NCBI RefSeq assembly: GCF_001513975.1
Contig: NZ_KQ947985.1
Location: 248,001-312,000 of the forward strand
Source: Streptomyces curacoi
GTDB lineage: Bacteria; Actinomycetota; Actinomycetes; Streptomycetales; Streptomycetaceae
DNA: 64,000 bases
Direction of reading: 5' to 3'
Shown: one piece after another, positions 1 through 8,499 of the stretch
Position numbering within the stretch: the stretch's first letter is position 1
Layout: the number at the start of each line of letters is the position of its first letter
The notes under the pieces: generated by a model
The model's database searches: none
What the model was told of the DNA's origin: nothing
Seen by the model: the letters and a program-made list of their open reading frames with translations, nothing else
Translations under genes and position numbers: made by a program

Positions 1-79
1 CGACGTCCACGGAGAGCCGGTCAAGCGCGGTCACCCTGGGGAACCGCTTGCTCAGGCTTTCGGTCGCGATCACAGTCAC
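1..79 (-). CDS. ABC transporter ATP-binding protein (5' end only)
   Basis: Only about the first 26 codons are in the window. Read leftward from a GTG at 79 (a second GTG at 73 is possible), the protein starts MTVIATESLSKRF and continues through ALDRLSVDV. This is the usual opening of an ABC transporter ATPase, in which the first strands lead to the Walker A loop, which lies outside the window. No strong ribosome binding site precedes the GTG, so translation may be leaderless. The gene diverges from the M24 gene at 329. The substrate and the membrane partner cannot be told from this fragment. Confidence 0.6.
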   Translation of the reverse strand, partial: MTVIATESLSKRFPRVTALDRLSVDV

Positions 80-328
80 GCTTCGAAGGTAGTGACGCGG
101 ACCACGCCGGTCGTCACCCCGCAGAGCTGTATTGAGGTCAGACTCCAGATGTACGGGACCCTAGGGGTCACCCTGAGGTCGAACAACGCGGCCCTGGTTT
201 TCCACATCGGCCGGCTTTTCCACAGCCCCGCGGCAGCGCTATTGACGCAGCCTCTAACAACTGTCACATTCGCCAGTGTCAAGTTACGGGCACGTACCGC
301 AGTCGACGTGGACAGGTGGGGCGGTGGC

Positions 329-1171
329 ATGACTTCAGCGGTGACACGCGAGCTCTCCGCAGAGTTGCAGGGGTTCAGGGCGGTCCAGCGGCTGGCGTAC
401 GAGTGCGCGGAGGCCGTGGCGGCGAGGCTGGAGCCGGGCATCACCGAGCGCGAGGCGGCGCGCATGCAGCGCGCATGGCTGTGCGAGCGCGGTGTCCGGG
501 ACTGGTTTCATCTTCCCTTCGCCTGGTTCGGGGACCGCACGGCGTTCGTGAACTTCCGCGTGCCGCTGCAGTTCTTCCCCACGGGCCGCCGGCTGGAGCC
601 GGGGATGCCGTTCATCCTGGACATGGCCCCGGTGTACGACGGCTACACGGCCGACATCGGCTACTCGGGCTCCCTCGGCATCAACCCCGTACAGGACAGG
701 CTGCTGGCCGACCTGGAGGCGCACCGGGAGCTGATCCTGCGCGAGGTGCGCGAGCGGCGGCCGCTGCGGGAGATCTACGAGGACGTGGACCGGCTCATGG
801 TCCGCCAGGGCTATGCCAACCGGCACCGCGCCTATCCCTTCGGCGTGATCGCGCACAAGGTCGACCGGGTCAGGCAGCGCCGCTGGTCACCGCATGTGTT
901 CGGGTTCGGCACACAGTCCCTGAAGGGCCTGGCGAGCGACGCGCTGCACGGTCACCGCGAGGGCTGGTCCCCGCTGTGGTCGCCGTACCGATTCTCCGAC
1001 CACCCGCCGCGGCCGGGCCTGTGGGCGGTCGAACCGCACCTGGGCTTCCGGGGTACGGGGGCCAAGTTCGAGGAGATCCTGGTCGTCACCGACTCCACGG
1101 ATCCCGAGGAGAGCGCCTTCTGGCTGGACGACGATCTGCCGCATGTGCGGCGCTGGGCGGAGGAGAAGTGA
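329..1171 (+). CDS. M24-family (aminopeptidase P/creatinase-fold) metallopeptidase
   Basis: A 280-residue protein with the pita-bread fold signature of peptidase family M24, whose members cleave after N-terminal residues or act on small amidino compounds using two metal ions. The segment DMAPVYDGYTADIG supplies the paired aspartates expected for metal binding. AVEPHLGF and KFEEILVV near the C-terminus supply the expected glutamates. The ATG at 329 was chosen because upstream in-frame sequence does not look coding. The stop overlaps the start of the next gene (GTGA), so the two are translationally coupled and likely act together. The natural substrate is unknown; a non-peptidase role is possible. 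Confidence 0.75.
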   Translation: MTSAVTRELSAELQGFRAVQRLAYECAEAVAARLEPGITEREAARMQRAWLCERGVRDWFHLPFAWFGDRTAFVNFRVPLQFFPTGRRLEPGMPFILDMAPVYDGYTADIGYSGSLGINPVQDRLLADLEAHRELILREVRERRPLREIYEDVDRLMVRQGYANRHRAYPFGVIAHKVDRVRQRRWSPHVFGFGTQSLKGLASDALHGHREGWSPLWSPYRFSDHPPRPGLWAVEPHLGFRGTGAKFEEILVVTDSTDPEESAFWLDDDLPHVRRWAEEK

Positions 1172-2937
1172 CGGTGCCGGTGACTCTTCAGGGCGCGCGC
1201 GAGCGCCGGGTGCGGACCGGTGGGGTCGAGCTGTGCGTCGCCGAGCTGGGCGATCCCGGCCAGCCGACGGTGGTCCTGGTGCACGGCTATCCGGACAGCA
1301 AGGAGGTGTGGTCCGAGGTCGCGCCGCGGCTGGCGGACCGCTTCCATGTCGTGCTGTACGACGTCCGGGGCCACGGCCGGTCGACCGCGCCGAAGCCGCT
1401 GCGCGGCGGGTTCACGCTGGAGAAGCTGACGGACGACTTCCTGGCGGTCGCGGACGCGGTCAGCCCGGACCGGCCGGTGCATGTGGTGGGGCACGACTGG
1501 GGCTCGGTGCAGTCCTGGGAGTTCGCCACGGTCAAGCGCACCGAGGGCCGGATCGCCTCCTTCACCTCGATGTCCGGCCCGTCCCTGGACCACCTCGGTC
1601 ACTGGATCAACAAGCGTCTCAAGCGCCCCACCCCACGCCGGGTCGGTCAGCTGCTCGGCCAGGGCGCCAAATCCTGGTACGTGTACGCGCTGCACACGCC
1701 CGTGCTGCCGGAACTGGCCTGGCGCGGCCCTCTCGGCAAACGCTGGCCGAGGATGCTGGAGCGCTTCGAGCAGGTGCCCGGCGGCACCTACCCGACCTCG
1801 TCGCTGCCGACGGACGCCGCGCACGGCGCGTGGCTGTACCGCGACAACGTACGGGCCCGGCTGCGCCATCCGCGCACGGACGCGTACGCGCACGCGCCCG
1901 TGCAGCTCATCACGCCTCTCGGTGACGCGTTTCTGTCGGAGCGGCTCTACGACGAACTGGAGTCATGGGTCCCGCAGTTGACCCGCCGCACGCTCCCGGC
2001 GAAGCACTGGATCCCGCGCACCCGCCCCGACCAACTGGTGGACTGGATCACGGAGTTCGTGACGTCCGTGGAAGGCGGACGGCCGGACGGGGTGACGGCG
2101 AGCGGGAAGTACGCCGACCGCTTCGGCGGGCAGCTCATCCTGGTCACCGGCGCCGGCAGCGGTATCGGGCGGGCGACGGCGTACGCGTTCGCCGAGGCCG
2201 GCGCGCGCGTGGTGGCCGTCGACCGGGACGCCGAGGCCGCGGCCCGCACCGCGCAGATGTCCCGGCTGATCGGCGCCCCCGAGGCCTGGGCGGAGACGGT
2301 CGACGTCTCCGACGAGCAGGCCATGGAGAAGCTCGCCGAGAAGGTCGCCACCGAGTACGGCGTGGTGGACGTCCTGGTGAACAACGCCGGGATCGGCCTG
2401 TCCGGCTCCTTCTTCGACACCACCCCGGAGGACTGGAAGAAGGTCCTCGACGTCAATCTGTGGGGCGTCATCCACGGCTGCCGGCTCTTCGGCAGGCAGA
2501 TGGCCGAGCGCGGGCAGGGCGGCCATATCGTCAACACCGCGTCGGCGGCGGCGTACCAGCCCTCAAAGGCGCTGCCCGCCTACAGCACCTCCAAGGCGGC
2601 CGTACTGATGCTGAGCGAGTGCCTGCGGGCGGAGCTCGCCGACCAGGGCATCGGTGTCACCGCGATATGCCCCGGCTTCGTCAACACCAACATCACCTCG
2701 ACCGCGCGCTTCGCCGGAGTCGACGCCGAGGAGGAGAAGCGGCGGCAGAAGAAGACCGCGCGGCTGTACGGGCTGCGGAACTATCCGCCGGAGAAGGTCG
2801 CCGACGCCATCCTGCGGGCGGTGGTGCGGGGCGATGCCGTCGTTCCGGTGACGCCTGAGGCGCGGGGGGCGTATCTGATGTCCAGGTTCACGCCGAAGGC
2901 GCTGCGCAGGATCGCGCGGCTGGAGCCGCCGCTGTGA
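1168..2937 (+). CDS. alpha/beta-hydrolase plus short-chain dehydrogenase fusion (EphD-like)
   Basis: A 589-residue two-domain enzyme. Residues about 10-290 are an epoxide-hydrolase-like alpha/beta hydrolase: VLVHGYPDS oxyanion region, GHDWGS nucleophile elbow (Asp nucleophile, typical of epoxide hydrolases and dehalogenases) and a late KHWIPR histidine. Residues about 310-589 are a short-chain dehydrogenase: TGAGSGIGRA cofactor loop, NNAG, and YSTSK with the catalytic Tyr and Lys. The same architecture is known from mycobacterial EphD, about 590 residues, linked there to lipid epoxide metabolism. The GTG start overlaps the preceding stop. The overlap with an M24 gene and the MerR regulator downstream suggest a regulated small-molecule or lipid detoxification unit; the substrate is not known. 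Confidence 0.85.
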   Translation: MTVPVTLQGARERRVRTGGVELCVAELGDPGQPTVVLVHGYPDSKEVWSEVAPRLADRFHVVLYDVRGHGRSTAPKPLRGGFTLEKLTDDFLAVADAVSPDRPVHVVGHDWGSVQSWEFATVKRTEGRIASFTSMSGPSLDHLGHWINKRLKRPTPRRVGQLLGQGAKSWYVYALHTPVLPELAWRGPLGKRWPRMLERFEQVPGGTYPTSSLPTDAAHGAWLYRDNVRARLRHPRTDAYAHAPVQLITPLGDAFLSERLYDELESWVPQLTRRTLPAKHWIPRTRPDQLVDWITEFVTSVEGGRPDGVTASGKYADRFGGQLILVTGAGSGIGRATAYAFAEAGARVVAVDRDAEAAARTAQMSRLIGAPEAWAETVDVSDEQAMEKLAEKVATEYGVVDVLVNNAGIGLSGSFFDTTPEDWKKVLDVNLWGVIHGCRLFGRQMAERGQGGHIVNTASAAAYQPSKALPAYSTSKAAVLMLSECLRAELADQGIGVTAICPGFVNTNITSTARFAGVDAEEEKRRQKKTARLYGLRNYPPEKVADAILRAVVRGDAVVPVTPEARGAYLMSRFTPKALRRIARLEPPL

Positions 2938-2974
2938 GCCACGGAGATCAGGAAGATCACGGAGGGGCGTGACC

Positions 2975-4006
2975 GTGGAGCGGGACAAGGGCAGCAGCGG
3001 AACTCGGGCGCGAGGCAGGGGAGAAGGCGCGACCGAGAAGCGCGGTGGGGTCAGCCGCGTGGCCGAGGACCCGGCTTCGCCCGCCTACCGGATCGAGGAC
3101 CTCGCCCATCTCAGCGGCGCCACCGTCCGCACCATCCGCGCCTACCAGGACCGAGGCCTGCTCCCCCGCCCCGAGCGCCGTGGCCGCGCCAACGTCTACT
3201 CGGACGTCCACCTCGTCCGCCTGCGTCAGATCGCCGACCTCCTCGACCGCGGCTACACCCTGGCCTCCGTCAAGGAGCTCCTGGAGGCCTGGGACGCCGG
3301 TCGCGGCCTGGGTGGGGTGCTCGGGCTGGTCGCCGAGGTGGACGGGCCGTGGACCGACGAGGAGGCGGTACGCATCTCGCGTGCCGAGCTGGACGAACGG
3401 TTCGGCGGCACCCCGGACGACGCGGCGGTGGCCGAGGCCGTGGAGCTCGGCGTATTGGAGCAAGTCCCCGGCGACGAGGACTCCTTCGTCGTACCGAGCC
3501 CACAAGAGCTCGCCGTGGCAGTCGAGTTGCACGCCGCCGGAGTCCCTCTCTCCGCGATCTCCGACCACCTACGGGAGTTGAGGGGCCAGGTCGAGCACAT
3601 CGCTGCCCGTTTCCTGGAGTTCACCACCGAGCATGTATTCGCTCGCTATCTCGGCGGACCGCTCCATCGGACGGACGCCGACGCGGCCGAGGCGGCCTCT
3701 CTCGTACGACGGCTGCGCCCACTCGCCCAGCAGACCGTCGACGCGGAACTCGCCCGCGCCATGCGCCTGTTGGCCGTCCGGCATCTGCGTCAGCACCTGG
3801 GCGCCGACGAGTCGCCGGAGCCTCGGAATCGGACGCGGAACGTGTCCATCCCCGCCGAGACAATGCAAGCCGTGGAGAGCCTGGTTGGCCCGGAGCAGGC
3901 TGCGACGTTCATCGCACTGTCGGCTGAACGGGAGGTACGGGCAAGGACCTTGGACCAGCTCGCCTCAAGTCACAGACCGTCAAATGATGTTGACGAAACC
4001 CTTTGA
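2975..4006 (+). CDS. MerR-family transcriptional regulator
   Basis: A 343-residue DNA-binding protein. After a charged leader of about 30 residues comes a MerR winged helix: YRIEDLAHLSGATVRTIRAY, then DRGLLPRPERRGRANVYSD and the RLRQIADLLDRGYTLASVKELL helices. The rest is a long helical effector or oligomerisation region without a visible cysteine metal site, so it is unlikely to be a metal or redox sensor of the classic type. GTG 2975 is preferred over GTG 2969 because GGAGGGG at 2961-2967 is then at a normal distance. It follows the EphD-like gene by 37 bases and may be co-transcribed with it and regulate that unit. Confidence 0.8.
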   Translation: MERDKGSSGTRARGRGEGATEKRGGVSRVAEDPASPAYRIEDLAHLSGATVRTIRAYQDRGLLPRPERRGRANVYSDVHLVRLRQIADLLDRGYTLASVKELLEAWDAGRGLGGVLGLVAEVDGPWTDEEAVRISRAELDERFGGTPDDAAVAEAVELGVLEQVPGDEDSFVVPSPQELAVAVELHAAGVPLSAISDHLRELRGQVEHIAARFLEFTTEHVFARYLGGPLHRTDADAAEAASLVRRLRPLAQQTVDAELARAMRLLAVRHLRQHLGADESPEPRNRTRNVSIPAETMQAVESLVGPEQAATFIALSAEREVRARTLDQLASSHRPSNDVDETL

Positions 4007-4018
4007 GCCGATGGCTCG

Positions 4019-4072
4019 TTGTCCACAGATTCGCCAATTCCCCTGTGGATAACCGCACTTGCTTGTGGATCA
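4019..4072. other. cluster of three DnaA boxes
   Basis: Three 9-mers of the DnaA-box type lie within 54 bases: TTGTCCACA at 4019-4027 (the preferred Streptomyces box), TTATCCACA on the opposite strand at 4044-4052 (the strong E. coli box), and TGATCCACA on the opposite strand at 4064-4072 (weaker). They sit in the gap between the MerR gene and kptA. In Streptomyces, DnaA-box clusters outside oriC are known to bind DnaA and to moderate initiation frequency. Whether this one does so is inference. Confidence 0.7.
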
Positions 4073-4128
4073 AACATCGGTTGCGAAATCGTTCGCGTGA
4101 TTCCTGTCGCTCCCGGCAGGCTGGTGTC

Positions 4129-4677
4129 ATGGACGAAAGACGCACCGTGAAGGTGTCGAAGTACCTCTCGAAGCACCTGCGCCACCAGCCCGAGCGGATC
4201 GGGCTCACGCTCGACGAAGGCGGCTGGGTCGAGCTCGACACTCTGATCGCCGCCGCGGCCGTGCATGGCTTCCGGTTCACCCGAGAAGAGCTGGACCAGG
4301 TGGTCGCCGCCAACGACAAGCAGCGCTTCGCGATCGAAGGCACCCGGATCCGCGCCAGCCAGGGCCACAGCATCGACGTCGATCTCGGGCTTCCCCCTGC
4401 GACACCGCCGCCGTATCTCTACCACGGCACTGTGGCCCGCAACCTGGACGCGATCCGCAGGGACGGCCTCAAGCCCATGAGCAGGCACGACGTGCACCTC
4501 TCGCCCGACCGCGAGACCGCGACCCGGGTCGGCGCCCGGCGCGGCCGCCCGGTGGTGCTCTCCGTGGACTCCGGTGCCATGCATCGCGACGGCCATGTCT
4601 TCCACGTGAGCGCGAACGGGGTGTGGCTGACGAAGGCGGTGCCGCCCGAGTATCTGCGCTTCCCCGAGTCGCGCTGA
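4129..4677 (+). CDS. kptA: RNA 2'-phosphotransferase (Tpt1/KptA family)
   Basis: A 182-residue enzyme of the Tpt1/KptA family, which moves an internal RNA 2'-phosphate to NAD+ to give ADP-ribose 1'',2''-cyclic phosphate. Family landmarks are present: SKYLSKHLRHQPERIGL at the N-terminus with the catalytic Arg-His, LYHGT at the NAD pocket, and HLSPDRETATRVG further on. Length is normal for bacterial members. In yeast the enzyme completes tRNA splicing; bacteria lack that pathway, so its natural substrate is unclear. ATG 4129 begins exactly at the conserved domain, just after a DnaA-box cluster. The last codons are the first unit of a tandem repeat. Confidence 0.92.
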   Translation: MDERRTVKVSKYLSKHLRHQPERIGLTLDEGGWVELDTLIAAAAVHGFRFTREELDQVVAANDKQRFAIEGTRIRASQGHSIDVDLGLPPATPPPYLYHGTVARNLDAIRRDGLKPMSRHDVHLSPDRETATRVGARRGRPVVLSVDSGAMHRDGHVFHVSANGVWLTKAVPPEYLRFPESR

Positions 4678-4807
4678 CCGCCCGTTCGCGCTGACGACCC
4701 ATTCGCACTGACCGTCCATTCCGCACTGACCGCACATTCGCGCCGACCGCCCATCCGCGCCGACCGTCCATCCGCGCCGACCGTCCATCCGTGCCGACCG
4801 TCCATCC
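4671..4807. repeat. eight 17-base tandem repeats spanning the kptA stop codon
   Basis: Eight head-to-tail units of 17 bases (one of 18), typified by GCGCCGACCGTCCATCC, run from 4671 to 4807. The kptA stop codon TGA lies in unit 1, and the TGA is retained in units 2-4 and changed to CGA in units 5-8. Units 6 and 7 are identical and unit 8 differs by one base, so the 3' part looks most recently expanded. The array ends three bases before the ATG at 4811. Confidence 0.9.
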
Positions 4808-4822
4808 GACATGATCAGTGGT

Positions 4823-5269
4823 ATGGACCAATTGCCCACCGCCGAAGCCGCTGTCACTGCGCTACGCGCCATCGCCGCCGAGTACGCACGCGAGATGGAG
4901 GTGAGCCATGACATCGGCGCCGACCAGACCTCCCGCCGCACCGCCGCGGGCATCGGCGTCACCACGGACCCGGACGGCTCGCTGCCCCATGAGGCCTACG
5001 TCGAGCTGGGCGGCCTGCCACGCGTGAGTGTGCGGCTCTACCCGGAGGACGACGCGCTGATCACCGTGGAGGGCGTCGAGTGCCCCGACGTCCGACGGAA
5101 CGACGTGCCCGCCTTTGTCCGCTCCCTCTTCGACGGCCTCGCCTATGTCAAGGCACGCCGCTTCCCGCCGGGCTACTTCCTGATCGTGCCGCTCCCGGGC
5201 GACCGGACGCACCGTGAGTACATGCCCTTGATCCACCTCAGTCCGTGGCTGAGCAGCCGCGTGCGGTGA
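4823..5269 (+). CDS. hypothetical protein, 148 residues
   Basis: An acidic soluble protein of 148 residues that I do not recognise. It has an N-terminal amphipathic helix (TAEAAVTALRAIAAEYA), a central mixed alpha/beta region with several short strands (VSVRLYPEDDALITVEGVE), and no signal peptide or membrane segment. The coding frame has normal GC3 bias for the region. ATG 4823 is preferred; ATG 4811 directly abuts the tandem repeat and would add four residues. It is followed two bases later by a parS site, so transcription probably ends near there. Confidence 0.65.
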   Translation: MDQLPTAEAAVTALRAIAAEYAREMEVSHDIGADQTSRRTAAGIGVTTDPDGSLPHEAYVELGGLPRVSVRLYPEDDALITVEGVECPDVRRNDVPAFVRSLFDGLAYVKARRFPPGYFLIVPLPGDRTHREYMPLIHLSPWLSSRVR

Positions 5270-5271
5270 CT

Positions 5272-5285
5272 GTTTCACGTGAAAC
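5272..5285. other. parS: parS site (exact)
   Basis: Perfect 14-base palindrome GTTTCACGTGAAAC, the ParB-binding site of Streptomyces. It lies between the 148-residue hypothetical gene and the F420-type oxidoreductase gene, two bases after the former's stop codon. Confidence 0.95.
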
Positions 5286-5310
5286 CCGTCCGGCCGCATA
5301 GGCTCGGCAT

Positions 5311-6213
5311 ATGAGTCTGCGCCTGAGCACCGTGATCCTCCCGTACCGTCGCTGGTCCGAGGGAGGCCGCGAGGCGTGGGGACGCGCGGAGCAGCTCGGC
5401 TTCCACGCCGCGTACACCTACGACCACCTGTCCTGGCGCAACTTCCGGGACGGGCCGTGGTTCGGTGCCGTGCCGACGCTGACCGCCGCCGCGGCCATCA
5501 CCGACCGTCTGCGGCTGGGCACGCTGGTGACCTCGCCGAACTTTCGCCATCCGGTGCCCTACGCCAAGGAGCTGATCTCCCTCGACGACATCTCCGGCGG
5601 GCGCTTCACACTCGGCGTCGGCGCGGGCGGCTCGGGCTTCGACGCCACCGTGCTCGGCCAGGAACCGTGGACGCCGCGCGAGCGGGCCGACCGGTTCGCC
5701 GAATTCGTCCAGCTTCTGGACCGGCTGCTGTCCGAGGACTCGGTGTCGTACGAGGGCGACTACTACTCGGCGCACGAGGCGCGCGGCATCCCGGGCTGTG
5801 TGCAGCGCCCCCGGCTGCCCTTCGCGGTTGCCGCGACCGGGCCGCGCGGGCTGCGGCTCGCGGCGCGGTACGGGCAGGCGTGGGTGACCACGGGCGACCC
5901 GAAGCTGTACGAGAACGGCACTCCTGAACAGTCGGTTCAAGCCATTCGTGGACAGGCGGAGAAGCTGGCCGACGCCTGCGCCGAGATCGGCCGGGACGTT
6001 GCCGCGCTCGACAAGATCCTCCTCACCGGGTTCACCCCGGACCGGGGCCGTCCGCTGGAGTCCCTCGACGCGTTCGTCGACTTCGCGGGACGCCACCAGG
6101 AACTGGGGTTCACCGAGATCGTGGTCCACTGGCCGATCCCCGACTCGGACTTCGCCGCCGACGAGAAGGTCTTCGAGCAGATCGCCATGGAGGCGTCGGC
6201 GCAGCTGCGGTGA
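5311..6213 (+). CDS. LLM-class (luciferase-like) F420-dependent oxidoreductase
   Basis: A 300-residue protein of the bacterial luciferase-like monooxygenase superfamily, a TIM barrel that in actinobacteria usually uses coenzyme F420. Features are [12 protein letters not shown] near the start, [16 protein letters not shown], and the family hallmark [15 protein letters not shown] at residues about 97-111 for cofactor phosphate binding. [17 protein letters not shown] follows in the second half. The oxidised or reduced substrate cannot be predicted from sequence. It stands alone after a parS site; the ATG at 5311 is the only sensible start. Confidence 0.85.
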   Translation: MSLRLSTVILPYRRWSEGGREAWGRAEQLGFHAAYTYDHLSWRNFRDGPWFGAVPTLTAAAAITDRLRLGTLVTSPNFRHPVPYAKELISLDDISGGRFTLGVGAGGSGFDATVLGQEPWTPRERADRFAEFVQLLDRLLSEDSVSYEGDYYSAHEARGIPGCVQRPRLPFAVAATGPRGLRLAARYGQAWVTTGDPKLYENGTPEQSVQAIRGQAEKLADACAEIGRDVAALDKILLTGFTPDRGRPLESLDAFVDFAGRHQELGFTEIVVHWPIPDSDFAADEKVFEQIAMEASAQLR

Positions 6214-6344
6214 ACAGCGACGTCCGCAACGGCGCTGGTGAGGGCGGTGCCGACGGCGTCCTCAAGGGCGAGATCTCCTCAGGCACCGCCTCAGATGTGC
6301 GGACTCCCGCACGGCCGTGCAGGCATATGCGGGAGAATGACCGG

Positions 6345-7253
6345 GTGACCTCAGCGACTCGACAGCCCGAGACCCCGGCTTCCTCCAAGCTCTCGACTTC
6401 GCTCGAGCAGGGAGAAACCCCCACCGTCCGCCCCCGGCTCATCGCCACCGACCTGGACGGCACCCTGCTGCGGGACGACAAGTCGGTCTCCCCCCGCACG
6501 GTCGCCGCGCTGGCCGCCGCCGAGGAGGCGGGCATCGAGGTCTTCTTCGTCACCGGCCGCCCGGCTCGCTGGATGGACGTCGTCAGCGACCACGTCCACG
6601 GTCACGGCCTGGCGATCTGCGGCAACGGCGCCGCCGTGGTCGACCTGCACGGCGGCCCCGGCTCCCACCGGTTCGTGAAGGTGCGGGAGCTGGCGCGGGA
6701 GAACGCGCTGGACGCCGTACGGCTGCTGCGTGACGCGGCGCCGGGCACGATGTACGCGGTGGAGCAGACGTACGGCTTCCACCAGGAGCCGGACTATCCC
6801 AAGCTGCACATGGAGACACCGGACGAGCTCGCGTCGGCCGAGGACCTCCTGGCCGCGGACGGCCCCGGTGCCGGCGAGCCGGTGCTCAAGATCCTCGCCT
6901 ACCACCACACCCTCGATCCCGACGCCTTCCTCACCCTCGCCCGCCTCGCCATCGGCGACCGCGCCAATGTCACCCGCTCCAGCCCCAGCGCTCTGCTGGA
7001 GATCAGCGGCCCCGGCGTCTCCAAGGCCAGCACGCTCGCCCTGTGCTGCGCCGAGCGCGGAATCTCGAACGAGGAGGTCGTGGCCTTCGGGGACATGCCG
7101 AACGACGTGGAAATGCTGACGTGGGCGGGCCGGTCGTACGCGATGGGCAATGCCCACCCGGATGTCATCGCCGCCGCGTCGGGGCGGACGGTCGCCAACA
7201 ACGAGGACGGTGTGGCGGTCGTGATCGAGGAGCTGTTGGCCGAGCGGTGCTAG
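6345..7253 (+). CDS. HAD-superfamily hydrolase, Cof type
   Basis: A 302-residue Cof-like HAD phosphatase that probably dephosphorylates sugar phosphates or nucleotides in the cytosol. Motif I is DLDGTLLRDD with the nucleophilic Asp, motif II is FFVTGRPARW, and motif IV is GDMPNDVEML, with AMGNAHPDV after it. The large insertion between motifs II and III is the C2-type cap of this subfamily. The GTG at 6345 is preceded by GGGAG at 6331-6335, which decides the start; about 30 residues upstream of the HAD core are disordered. Confidence 0.85.
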   Translation: MTSATRQPETPASSKLSTSLEQGETPTVRPRLIATDLDGTLLRDDKSVSPRTVAALAAAEEAGIEVFFVTGRPARWMDVVSDHVHGHGLAICGNGAAVVDLHGGPGSHRFVKVRELARENALDAVRLLRDAAPGTMYAVEQTYGFHQEPDYPKLHMETPDELASAEDLLAADGPGAGEPVLKILAYHHTLDPDAFLTLARLAIGDRANVTRSSPSALLEISGPGVSKASTLALCCAERGISNEEVVAFGDMPNDVEMLTWAGRSYAMGNAHPDVIAAASGRTVANNEDGVAVVIEELLAERC

Positions 7254-7294
7254 AGCCCGCGACGCCGGCATGATCCGCCGGACAGGCCCTGGGC

Positions 7295-8377
7295 CTACCC
7301 GAGCCGCACCCCCCGCGCCGTCAGCCACGGCACCGGATCCACCGCCGAGCCCATCTCCGGAGTGACCCGCACCTCGAAGTGGAGGTGCGGCCCGGTGGAG
7401 TTGCCGGTCGTGCCCGACTGGCCGATCCACTGCCCGGTGTCGACCCGCTCGTCCTGGTCGACGGCGACGGAGGCGAGATGGGCGTACTGCGTGTAGTAGC
7501 CGCCCGCGTGCCGGACGACGACCTCCATGCCGAAGGCGCCCGCGCACGCCACCTTGACCACGCGCCCGTCCCCGACCGCCCGCACCGGCGTGCCGATCGG
7601 CACGGCGAAGTCCTGCCCGGTGTGCCGGTTCGCCCACCGCAGCCCGCCGCTGCCGAACGCCGCGGACAGCGCGTACGACTCCACGGGGGCGACCCACGCG
7701 CTCGGGAAGTCCTTCTTCGACTGGTCGAGCCGGACAGCACCAGGGCAGGAGCCTGCGGCCACGGCAGCATCGGCCTTCCCCTGCAACTGCCATCGCGCCT
7801 GTTCGAGCTTCTGCTCGATACCCTTCTTCAGCTCGGCGAGCTCGGCATTGCGTTTCTCCAGGCCCTGCCAGGCCGCCGCGGCCTTGGCCTCGTCCGCGGC
7901 GAGCCGTTTCTCGGCGCGGCGGCTCTTCTCGATGGCGTTGTTGACGACAAGGCTCGTCTGCGACAGGACATGCTGACCGCGCATCAGCTGGTCCGGGCTC
8001 TTGGCCAGGAGGATCTGCGCGGTGAGCGGCATCCCGCCGCCGCTGCGGTACTGGGCGCGCGCGATCCGGCCCAGGTCCTCGTGCAGGACGCCGATCTCCC
8101 GCCGCTCGCGGTCGAGCAGCGCCTCGATCCGCTGTGCCTCCGCCCGCTGCACCTCGGCCTCCTGCCGCCCCTCCTCGTAGCGCTGTGTCGCCAGAGCGGC
8201 GTCCTCGTACAGCTGCACCACCTGCCCGCTGAGGGCGGAGTCGCCGCCGGTTCCGGTGCCGTTGCGGCTCGGGGTGCCCTTGCCGTCGCCCATGGCGTGG
8301 GCGGGCCGGGCCATGGGCACGACGAGCGCGCACAACAGCGCCGGAACGACCAGGAGACGACGGCGACGTGAACGCAT
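7295..8377 (-). CDS. secreted M23-family metallopeptidase with coiled coil
   Basis: A 360-residue exported peptidoglycan hydrolase or hydrolase activator. A signal peptide occupies about residues 1-28 (RSRRRRLLVVPALLCALVV then ending near AHA). Residues about 50-210 form a long Glu/Ala/Arg-rich coiled coil like that of EnvC/NlpD-type proteins. The C-terminal LytM domain holds NRHTGQDFAVPIGTPV and GPHLHFEVRV, so the zinc ligands His, Asp and His are intact, which favours an active endopeptidase. It is convergent with the HAD gene and separated from cydCD by a short gap. It likely acts in wall remodelling at septa or tips. Confidence 0.88.
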   Translation of the reverse strand: MRSRRRRLLVVPALLCALVVPMARPAHAMGDGKGTPSRNGTGTGGDSALSGQVVQLYEDAALATQRYEEGRQEAEVQRAEAQRIEALLDRERREIGVLHEDLGRIARAQYRSGGGMPLTAQILLAKSPDQLMRGQHVLSQTSLVVNNAIEKSRRAEKRLAADEAKAAAAWQGLEKRNAELAELKKGIEQKLEQARWQLQGKADAAVAAGSCPGAVRLDQSKKDFPSAWVAPVESYALSAAFGSGGLRWANRHTGQDFAVPIGTPVRAVGDGRVVKVACAGAFGMEVVVRHAGGYYTQYAHLASVAVDQDERVDTGQWIGQSGTTGNSTGPHLHFEVRVTPEMGSAVDPVPWLTARGVRLG

Positions 8378-8499
8378 GTCAGCGATCGTGGCCCGTGGAG
8401 CGGGTCGCGGTCCTGTTCAGGTCGTACGCCTGGGGGACGTGTTGCTGCGGACGGGTCAGTACGGATGTTGACGCGAGCGGCGGCGGCACTGCGCCGGCA

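Noticed and set aside
218-226. TTTTCCACA resembling a DnaA box near the left edge
   Set aside because: Single weak match without neighbours; too little to support a site.
1168-2937. Treating the hydrolase and dehydrogenase as two genes joined by a sequencing error
   Set aside because: The frame is open throughout, with a normal linker, and the same fusion is known as EphD in mycobacteria.
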